12,111 nucleotides of DNA from NCBI GenBank assembly GCA_023393045.1, contig JAEWMV010000205.1:1-12111 (forward strand), written 5' to 3'. Shown piece after piece: positions 7,069 to 12,111 of this stretch. The DNA is from Bacillota bacterium. Lineage in GTDB: Bacteria > Bacillota > Clostridia > Christensenellales > CAG-138. The notes under the pieces were generated by a model. It had not been told where the DNA came from. It saw nothing but the letters and a program-made list of their open reading frames with translations, and did no database searches. Each line of letters starts with the position of its first letter. Position 1 is the stretch's first letter. Made by a program: the position numbers and the translations under genes.

Positions 7069-7614
7069 ATGAAAATACTCGCCATCGCCGGCTCGCTTCG
7101 CAAGGATTCCTTCAACCGCCAGCTCGCGCTGCTCGCCAAGGACGCCGTGGGCGCGCGCGCCGAATTTGAGCTGCTGGAATACGCGGACGTGCCGCTTTTG
7201 AATCAGGATGATGAATTCCCCGCGCCGGAGGCGGTAACGCGCGCAAGGGAGGCGGTGAAGGGCGCGGACGGCATATGGTTCTTCACGCCGGAATACAATC
7301 ACTTCTTCCCCGCCCCGCTCAAGAACCTCATCGACTGGCTCTCGCGCCCCGCAGGCGAAACGCAGCCGCAGGTGCTCGCGGGCAAGCCTGCCGCCATCAG
7401 CGGCATTTCGCCCGGCATGGGCGGCACCGTGTGCGCGCAGGACCACCTCGTGACGCTTTTAAGCTTCCTCAACGTCAAGGTGATGAACGCGCCGCGCCTT
7501 GTGATCCCCAACGGCATACAGCAGCTCGACGAAAGCGGCAGGCTCGCCCTCACCTCCAGCGCGAAGTACCTCCAGCGGCAGGCGGACGCGTTTATTGAAT
7601 TCATCGGAAAATAA
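7069..7614 (+). CDS. NADPH-dependent FMN reductase (quinone/chromate reductase family)
   Basis: 181 aa, the usual size for this flavodoxin-fold family. The FMN phosphate loop is visible at the N-terminus (AGSLRKDSFN, residues 7-16). FFTPEYNHFFPAPLKNLIDWLSRP is the family signature, and GISPGMGG follows as in ChrR/YieF-type enzymes. These cytoplasmic proteins bind FMN and use NAD(P)H to reduce quinones, azo dyes or chromate; the physiological acceptor here cannot be told. Three in-frame ATGs lie at 7051, 7063 and 7069. The last is chosen because AAGGAG (7055-7060) sits 8 nt before it and MKILAIAGSLR is the family opening. It is monocistronic: its own promoter lies upstream, a strong terminator follows 10 nt after the stop, and both neighbours run on the other strand. 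Confidence 0.92.
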   Translation: MKILAIAGSLRKDSFNRQLALLAKDAVGARAEFELLEYADVPLLNQDDEFPAPEAVTRAREAVKGADGIWFFTPEYNHFFPAPLKNLIDWLSRPAGETQPQVLAGKPAAISGISPGMGGTVCAQDHLVTLLSFLNVKVMNAPRLVIPNGIQQLDESGRLALTSSAKYLQRQADAFIEFIGK

Positions 7615-7624
7615 CAGGCTTCAC

Positions 7625-7664
7625 GCCATATAAAAAAGCCCCTTTTGGGGCTTTTTTATATGGC
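7625..7664. terminator. Bidirectional intrinsic terminator
   Basis: A perfect 18-bp inverted repeat (7625-7642 with 7647-7664) around a TTTT loop, with AAAAAA on one side of the GCCCC core and TTTTTT on the other, so it terminates in both directions. It separates the convergent FMN reductase gene (stop 7614) and P-type ATPase gene (stop codon 7676-7674) and serves both. Confidence 0.93.
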
Positions 7665-7673
7665 TCGGTTTAT

Positions 7674-10331
7674 TTACGCCTTCTTCGGCTTGCCGCGCAG
7701 AAGGCATACGATCTCGTGCGCCCAGAGCGGCACCGTGGAGATGGCGACGAGTATGGCCCATTCCTTTAAGGTGAGCTGCGTGGTGACGAACACCTTCACG
7801 AGGAAGGGCACCTCCGTCACCGCGACCTGCAGCGCGAGGCCAAGGAAGAAGGCGAGTATCATCACCTTGTTTTCAAGGTGGTTCATACGGAAGACCGACA
7901 CATCGGTGTTGCGCATGCCAATCGCGTGGAAGAGCTGCGACACGCCCAGCACCGTGAAGGCGAACGTCTGCGCGCGGGAGAGCAGCGCCCCGTCCGCAAG
8001 TGCGGCGATGATACCCGAAAGGGTCACGGCGGTGCCCTGCGCGGCGATGTGCGTGATCGGCGCGTAGAGGAAGGCCGCGAGCGTGATGGCCGCGATGAGC
8101 GCCCCATAGAAGAAAGTGAGCGCGAAGCCGCCGTGGGCAAAAAGGCTCTCACTGGGGTCGCGCGGGGGCAGCTTCATGATATAGCGCCTGTCGTTGGGGT
8201 CAACGCCCAGCGCAAGGCCGGGGAGCGAATCCGTAATCAGGTTCACCCAGAGGATGTGTATGGCGCGAAGCGGGGAGGCGAGCCCCACGAGTATGGAGAA
8301 GAACATCGTGATGATTTCCCCGAAGTTGGAGGAGAGAAGGAACAGCACGGACTTCTTGATGTTGGCGTAGATGCCGCGTCCCTCCTCGATGGCCTTCTCG
8401 ATGGTGGCAAAGTTGTCGTCCGCCAGCACCATGTCCGCCGCGCTCTTGGCGACGTCCGTGCCCGTGATGCCCATCGCCACGCCGATGTCCGCGCTCTTTA
8501 AGGAAGGCGCGTCGTTGACGCCGTCCCCCGTCATGGAAACGATGTAGCCCTTGGAGCGCAGGGCGTTGACGATCATCACCTTGTGCTCGGGCGACACGCG
8601 GGCGTATACGCAAAGCGCGTCCGCGCGCGCGGCAAGCTCCTCTATGGTGAGGCTGTCGAGCTCCTCGCCCGTGATGCACTCATCCTGCCGCGAAGCGATG
8701 CCAAGCTCCTTTGCGATGGCAAAGGCGGTGTCCTTATGGTCGCCCGTGATCATGACGGTGCGCACCGACGCTTCGCGGAAAATGCGCACGGCCTCCTTCG
8801 CCTCGGGGCGCGGCGGGTCGATCATGCCCACAAGGCCCACAAAGGTCAAATCCTCCTCCACGGGCTTGCCCTCCCCCTCGCGCACGGCAAGGGCCAATAC
8901 GCGCAGCGCATTTGAGGACATTTCGCGCGCCGCCGCGTTGATGTTTTCCCGGTCCCGTTCGGTGATGGGGCGCGCCTGCCCGTTTATGGCGATGCCCGTG
9001 CAGCGCTTGAGCAGCTGGTCGGACGCGCCTTTTGTAAAGGCGATTTTTTTGCCGTCCACGGTGTGCTGCGTGGTCATCATCTTGCGCATGGAGTCGAAGG
9101 GCAGCTCGTCCACGCGGGGCATGGCCGCCTCCAGCTCCTTTTTGCTTAACCCCTTGCTCCTGCCCATCTCAACGAGCGCGATCTCCGTCGGGTCGCCCAG
9201 CGCCTGCCCGTTTTCAACGGAGGCGTCGTTGCAGAGCATGAAACCGCGCAGAAAGGAATTGTGGGCGGAGCAGTCGAGGTTTTCCATATCGCGGATGGCC
9301 TCGTCCGTATAAAAGCGCACGACCGTCATCTTGTTCTGCGTGAGGGTGCCCGTCTTGTCGGAGCAGACCACGCTCACCGCGCCCAGCGTTTCCACAGAGG
9401 GGAGGCGGCGCACGATCGTGTTGACCTTCACGAGCCTCTGCACGCCCAGGGCGAGCACGATGGTCACAACCGCGGGCAGTCCCTCGGGCACGGCGGCCAC
9501 GGCGAGGGAAATGGCGGTGACGAGCATTTCAATCACATCGCGCTTTTGGATGAGCGCGATAACAAAGAGCAGCACGCACAGCGCGATTGCGATGATGCCA
9601 AGCAGCTTGCCAAGGTCGGCAAGGCGTTTTTGCAGGGGCGTCTGTTCCTCGCCCGCCTCGTCGATCATGCGCGCGATGCGGCCGATTTCCGTATCCATGC
9701 CCGTGGCGGCCACGATGCCCTCGCCCCTGCCGTAGGTGACGCTGGTGGTCATATAGGCCATGTTGAGCCTGTCCCCAAGGGGCAGCTCCGCCTCGGCGGT
9801 GAAAGCCGCGTCCTTTTCAACGGGCACGGATTCCCCGGTGAGCGCGGATTCCTCGATCTTCAGGTTGGAGGAGAAGGTGAGGCGAAGGTCGGCGGGAATT
9901 TGCCTGCCCGCCTCGAGGATCACGAGGTCGCCCGCGACGAGGTTTTCCGCCGGAATTTCGCTCACCACGCCCTCGCGCTTGACAAGGGCCGTGGGACTGG
10001 AGAGCTTTTTGAGCGCGGCGAGCGCCTGCTGCGCCTTTCCCTCCTGCACCACGCCAATGACCGCGTTTAATACGATGACCACGAGCACGATCACCGCGTC
10101 CCCGTATTCCCTGAGCAGGAGCGATATCACGGCCGCAGCGAGCAGTATGTAGATCATGGGCTCGTTGAGCTGCTCATAGAACATGCGCAGCACGGATTTG
10201 GGCTTTTTTTCCGTGAGCGCGTTTTTGCCGTTCTCCAGCAGGCGCCGCTGCGCCTCGGCGCGGCTGAGGCCCTGCGCCGGGTCAGTATCGAGCGCGCGCA
10301 CCGTCTCCGCGGCGGTGGACTTTTCAAACAT
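7674..10331 (-). CDS. P2-type cation-transporting ATPase, probable Mn2+ (and/or Ca2+) exporter
   Basis: 885 aa, full length for the PacL/SERCA-like class. An N-terminal cation ATPase domain (about 1-45) precedes the actuator TGES (165-168), PEGLP in M4 (Glu283), phosphorylated Asp325 in DKTGT, nucleotide-binding KGAS (Lys434), TGDHKDT (529-535) and TGDGVNDAP (601-609). Ion-site residues match SERCA in M5 (Asn669, Glu672) and M6 (Asn697, Thr700, Asp701). The M8 position of SERCA Glu908 appears to be Gln799, as in pumps that carry one ion. Such enzymes are usually labelled calcium ATPases. Here the gene sits behind a yybP-ykoY manganese riboswitch, as does L. lactis yoaB, which makes Mn2+ efflux the better guess. 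GGAGG lies 7 nt before the ATG. Transcribed alone, it ends at the shared bidirectional terminator. Confidence 0.95.
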   Translation of the reverse strand: MFEKSTAAETVRALDTDPAQGLSRAEAQRRLLENGKNALTEKKPKSVLRMFYEQLNEPMIYILLAAAVISLLLREYGDAVIVLVVIVLNAVIGVVQEGKAQQALAALKKLSSPTALVKREGVVSEIPAENLVAGDLVILEAGRQIPADLRLTFSSNLKIEESALTGESVPVEKDAAFTAEAELPLGDRLNMAYMTTSVTYGRGEGIVAATGMDTEIGRIARMIDEAGEEQTPLQKRLADLGKLLGIIAIALCVLLFVIALIQKRDVIEMLVTAISLAVAAVPEGLPAVVTIVLALGVQRLVKVNTIVRRLPSVETLGAVSVVCSDKTGTLTQNKMTVVRFYTDEAIRDMENLDCSAHNSFLRGFMLCNDASVENGQALGDPTEIALVEMGRSKGLSKKELEAAMPRVDELPFDSMRKMMTTQHTVDGKKIAFTKGASDQLLKRCTGIAINGQARPITERDRENINAAAREMSSNALRVLALAVREGEGKPVEEDLTFVGLVGMIDPPRPEAKEAVRIFREASVRTVMITGDHKDTAFAIAKELGIASRQDECITGEELDSLTIEELAARADALCVYARVSPEHKVMIVNALRSKGYIVSMTGDGVNDAPSLKSADIGVAMGITGTDVAKSAADMVLADDNFATIEKAIEEGRGIYANIKKSVLFLLSSNFGEIITMFFSILVGLASPLRAIHILWVNLITDSLPGLALGVDPNDRRYIMKLPPRDPSESLFAHGGFALTFFYGALIAAITLAAFLYAPITHIAAQGTAVTLSGIIAALADGALLSRAQTFAFTVLGVSQLFHAIGMRNTDVSVFRMNHLENKVMILAFFLGLALQVAVTEVPFLVKVFVTTQLTLKEWAILVAISTVPLWAHEIVCLLRGKPKKA

Positions 10332-10358
10332 GGTTGTTCCTCCGTTAGTTTCGGTTAT

Positions 10359-10399
10359 AAAAAAAGGCTCTTAGCACGGCGCAATGCCGATGCTAAAAG
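10359..10399 (-). terminator. Riboswitch expression-platform terminator
   Basis: On the minus strand CTTTTAGCA (10399-10391) pairs with TGCTAAGAG (10376-10368), extended by CGGC/GCCG around an ATTGC loop, and is followed after two C's by seven T's (10365-10359). It lies 28 nt before the ATPase start. Its 5' strand CTTTT is the same segment that closes the aptamer's basal helix with AAAAG (10485-10481), so aptamer and terminator exclude each other. Confidence 0.88.
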
Positions 10400-10485
10400 T
10401 CTGGCTCACCCCGTTCCCCCCGGGGCTGCGGAACCAGGCGTTGCCGCCACGATGTTGCATTCCGCAATTGAAGCTACTCCCTTTT
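10395..10485 (-). promoter_or_regulatory. yybP-ykoY manganese riboswitch aptamer
   Basis: The minus strand begins AAAAGGGAGTAGC (10485-10473) and ends TGAGCCAGACTTTT (10408-10395), the conserved 5' and 3' blocks of the yybP-ykoY RNA family. Helices can be traced: AAAAG with CTTTT at the base; TGCGGAA (10466-10460) with TTCCGCA (10433-10427); GGCG-GCAA-CGCC (10449-10438); and CCCCG (10425-10421) with CGGGG (10413-10409). The family binds Mn2+ and is found before P-type ATPases and other Mn exporters. The overlap with the terminator implies an ON switch: metal binding stabilises the base helix and allows readthrough into the ATPase gene. It was recognised from memory of the consensus, with no covariance search run. 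Confidence 0.87.
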
Positions 10486-10490
10486 ATGTA

Positions 10491-10519
10491 AGGATACCCT
10501 GTTTCAAACTTCCTGTCAA
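10491..10519 (-). promoter_or_regulatory. Promoter of the riboswitch-ATPase transcript
   Basis: Minus strand: perfect -35 TTGACA (10519-10514), 17-bp spacer, -10 TATCCT (10496-10491). The start site predicted about 7 nt later falls at or just before the AAAAG strand of the aptamer, so the RNA begins with the switching helix. Confidence 0.83.
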
Positions 10520-10530
10520 TACGGCGCAGC

Positions 10531-10571
10531 GCGCAAATTGCGCAAAAGCCCGCAAAATCTAGCAAAATCTA
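10531..10571. repeat. Phased A-tract / GCAAA repeats between divergent promoters
   Basis: GCAAA units begin at 10533, 10542, 10552 and 10562, spaced 9, 10 and 10 bp. The last two are an exact tandem repeat GCAAAATCTA (10552-10561 and 10562-10571). The first overlaps the inverted repeat GCGCAAATTGCGC (10531-10543). A-tracts in phase with the helix are expected to bend DNA. The block ends 10 bp before the -35 of the plus-strand promoter and starts 11 bp past the -35 of the minus-strand promoter. Confidence 0.6.
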
Positions 10572-10581
10572 CATCATCCAC

Positions 10582-10610
10582 TTGAATCGCATCGAAAATC
10601 CGCCTATACT
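10582..10610 (+). promoter_or_regulatory. Promoter of the diguanylate cyclase gene
   Basis: -35 TTGAAT (10582-10587), 17-bp spacer, -10 TATACT (10605-10610). Transcription should begin near 10617. The -35 coincides with the TTG that would give the longest reading frame of the downstream gene, which argues against that start codon. Confidence 0.72.
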
Positions 10611-10616
10611 ATATTT

Positions 10617-10767
10617 GGCAAATCAACCTGGTTTGCCGGTGTGCGCGCGGCAGCGGCGGCGCAGGGGAATGCGTCGGTCTGTCCGTGTTTTGTTGTTGCC
10701 CGCATGCGGCCGATGCGGCCTTGAACGCAGGGGCGCATGCACCCCTCGCGCGAACCGTCAGAAGAAG
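10617..10767 (+). other. GC-rich structured 5' leader of the diguanylate cyclase gene
   Basis: About 150 nt between the predicted transcription start and the probable GTG start. It holds a hairpin GGCAAA/TTTGCC (10617-10622 with 10632-10637) at the 5' end, a perfect palindrome CCGCATGCGG (10700-10709), two copies of ATGCGGCC (10704-10711, 10713-10720) and a hairpin AGGGG/CCCCT (10729-10733 with 10742-10746) close to the start codon. I do not recognise a known riboswitch class; the c-di-GMP-I consensus is not apparent. Confidence 0.4.
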
Positions 10768-11925
10768 GTGTTAGGTATAGAAACGATCCTGTATGTCGAG
10801 CTCAATTGCTTCGCGCTGGCCATCCTTCTGCTCATTTACCTGAACCTGCGCCGCTATATCAATAAATACCTGCTGGATCAGAACATCTTTCTGATCATCA
10901 TCTATGTGAACGCGCTCGTGCTCGTGCTCGACACGTTCATGTGGCTGCTCGACGGCGTGGAGGGCTCCGCCGCGCGCGTGGTCTACTCCGCCATCACCAC
11001 GGGCTATTTTCTGCTCAATCCCCTTTTCTGCGCGCTTTGGTATCTGTACATGGAATACTATATCAAGGGAAGCAGGACGCGCCTCAAAAAGCGCACCGTC
11101 ATCGCCATGATTCCAGTCGTGCTACTGGGCGTGGTTTCGGTTTTGAGCAACTTCAACGGCATGGCCTTTCGCATCGACGAAAACAACATCTATCACCGCG
11201 GCCCTTACTTTGCGGCGCAGGGGGTCATCTGCCTGCTCTACCCCATCTATACGGCCATTTTTACCATCGCAAACAGAAAAAAACTGCAGCGCAAGGATTT
11301 TGCGACGTTGCTCTTCTTTCCTGTGCCGCCCTTTATCGGCACCGTCATCCAGATGCTTTTCTACGGCGTGTCATTGATCTGGACATGCACGACGATATCC
11401 TCGCTGCTCATTTTCATCAAATACCAAAACAGCCAGCTGAACACGGACTACCTCACCGGGCTTTACAACAGGAGGCAGCTTGACAATTACCTGCACACCA
11501 AGGCCCAGAATGCAAACGGCAAGCTGCTCGCGGGGCTGATGATCGACCTCAACTTCTTCAAGGCCATCAACGACACCTACGGCCACCACGCAGGCGACGA
11601 GGCGCTCACCTACGTGGCCGACATATTGAAGGAGACTTTCCGCGTGAGCGACTTCATTGCGCGCTACGGGGGGGACGAGTTCATCGTGATCATGGAAATC
11701 AACAGCCGGCAGGACCTCGAGCGCGCGCTCGCGCGGCTGCACGAGAACGTGGGGAAGTTCAACGCCAAAAAGCTTGCGCCCTACGCGATAAGCCTGAGCA
11801 TAGGCTGCGACATCTGCCCGGACGCGTGCCCGGACACGGCGCGCTTCATCAAGCGCATCGACGCGCTGATGTATGAGGACAAGAACAAGCAGCACGACGA
11901 GGACGACGGGATACCCAAATTTTAG
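10768..11925 (+). CDS. Membrane-bound GGDEF diguanylate cyclase
   Basis: 385 aa from the GTG at 10768. The N-terminal half (about 1-215) has about six or seven hydrophobic helices forming a membrane sensor with no motif I can name. The C-terminal GGDEF domain (about 225-385) opens with DYLTGLYNRR, has the metal-site block MIDLNFFKAINDTYGHHAGDEAL, an intact active site RYGGDEF (GGDEF 301-305) and the inhibitory I-site RVSD (292-295) exactly five residues before it. It should make c-di-GMP from two GTP and be product-inhibited. No EAL domain is present. The start is uncertain: the frame stays open back to a TTG at 10582, but that lies in the promoter -35. The GTG has only a purine-rich AGAAGAAG directly before it. 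Its own promoter and a terminator (11944-11969) make it monocistronic. Confidence 0.88.
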   Translation: MLGIETILYVELNCFALAILLLIYLNLRRYINKYLLDQNIFLIIIYVNALVLVLDTFMWLLDGVEGSAARVVYSAITTGYFLLNPLFCALWYLYMEYYIKGSRTRLKKRTVIAMIPVVLLGVVSVLSNFNGMAFRIDENNIYHRGPYFAAQGVICLLYPIYTAIFTIANRKKLQRKDFATLLFFPVPPFIGTVIQMLFYGVSLIWTCTTISSLLIFIKYQNSQLNTDYLTGLYNRRQLDNYLHTKAQNANGKLLAGLMIDLNFFKAINDTYGHHAGDEALTYVADILKETFRVSDFIARYGGDEFIVIMEINSRQDLERALARLHENVGKFNAKKLAPYAISLSIGCDICPDACPDTARFIKRIDALMYEDKNKQHDEDDGIPKF

Positions 11926-11943
11926 AACAATGCGGCGCTTCGT

Positions 11944-11969
11944 GCGGGGACAATCTCCCCGCTTTTTTT
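11944..11969 (+). terminator. Intrinsic terminator of the diguanylate cyclase gene
   Basis: GCGGGGA (11944-11950) and TCCCCGC (11956-11962) form a 7-bp stem with loop CAATC, followed directly by seven T's (11963-11969). It starts 18 nt after the stop codon. No T-run exists on the other side, so it acts on the plus strand only. Confidence 0.92.
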
Positions 11970-11979
11970 ATGACCGCAG

Positions 11980-12111
11980 CTAGCAAAGCTCAAAGCTGTT
12001 TTTATCAAAGTGCAGCGCGCCCTCGTCCCGCAGCCTGGAAAGCTCCGCGGAAAGGCCGCTCCTGTCCACAAGGAGATAATCCGCAAGCTCCTGCCTGTTG
12101 AAGGGGATGGT
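11980..12111 (-). CDS. Crp/Fnr-family transcriptional regulator (C-terminal fragment)
   Basis: The last 43 codons and stop of a gene entering from the right edge. The residues PFNRQELADYLLVDRSGLSAELSRLRDEGALHFDKNSFELC are the recognition helix and wing of a Crp-type winged helix-turn-helix, in the form common in clostridial Crp/Fnr proteins (NRQELADYL-V-RS-LS-EL--LRDEG). The cyclic-nucleotide-like effector domain would lie outside the window, so the ligand is unknown. It is convergent with the diguanylate cyclase gene. Confidence 0.82.
   Translation of the reverse strand, partial: TIPFNRQELADYLLVDRSGLSAELSRLRDEGALHFDKNSFELC

Noticed and set aside
9261..10070. Plus-strand open frames antisense to the P-type ATPase
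   Set aside because: His/Gly/Arg-rich shadow of highly conserved ATPase sequence.
10371..10565. Small 64-codon minus-strand open frame ahead of the ATPase
   Set aside because: It overlaps the riboswitch, its terminator and its promoter; the sequence is explained by RNA structure and has no ribosome binding site.
10617..10767. c-di-GMP (GEMM) riboswitch in the leader of the GGDEF gene
   Set aside because: An attractive idea given the gene product, but the conserved core blocks of the class I aptamer are not present in the leader.

Overview
The window is GC-rich bacterial DNA with Gram-positive character: AGGAGG-type ribosome binding sites, lipoprotein signal peptides, a YesN/YesM-type two-component pair, a clostridial-looking Crp/Fnr tail and T-tract terminators. 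I infer a high-GC member of the Clostridia (Bacillota), probably gut-associated. That placement comes from gene style only. No rRNA, tRNA, mobile element or CRISPR array was seen.

Region 1 (1-6925, all minus strand) is a sugar-sensing and uptake locus. Read in the direction of transcription it holds: a YesN-type response regulator (REC plus AraC HTH); a YesM-type histidine kinase with a Cache-like ectodomain; a membrane-anchored periplasmic-binding-protein-like protein; a lipoprotein of the galactose/glucose-binding family; then a 138-bp gap with its own promoter and a candidate operator; then an MglB-like substrate-binding protein; and the start of the MglA ATPase, cut by the window edge. 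The first four genes are packed with 4-nt overlaps to 18-nt gaps and look like one sensory operon. It resembles the XylFII-LytS three-component logic known from clostridia, but with two extracellular binding proteins instead of one. The sensory lipoprotein keeps nearly all the E. coli MglB sugar-contact residues, while the transport binding protein has changed three of them. Upstream of mglB two 14-15 bp direct repeats lie 30-31 bp apart, the nearer one ending just before the -35. This is the layout expected for an AraC-type activator.

Region 2 (6926-7664) holds a divergent NADPH-dependent FMN reductase gene (plus strand), driven by an extended -10 promoter and closed by an 18-bp perfect-stem bidirectional terminator.

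Region 3 (7674-10519, minus strand) is a P2-type cation ATPase behind a yybP-ykoY (Mn2+) riboswitch. The promoter, aptamer, switching strand and intrinsic terminator can all be read directly. This points to Mn2+ (possibly also Ca2+) export rather than calcium homeostasis alone.

Region 4 (10520-11969, plus strand) is a membrane-bound GGDEF diguanylate cyclase transcribed divergently from the ATPase, with a GC-rich ~150-nt leader and probable GTG start. Helically phased A-tracts lie between the two promoters. A terminator follows the gene. The window ends in the C-terminus of a convergent Crp/Fnr-family regulator.
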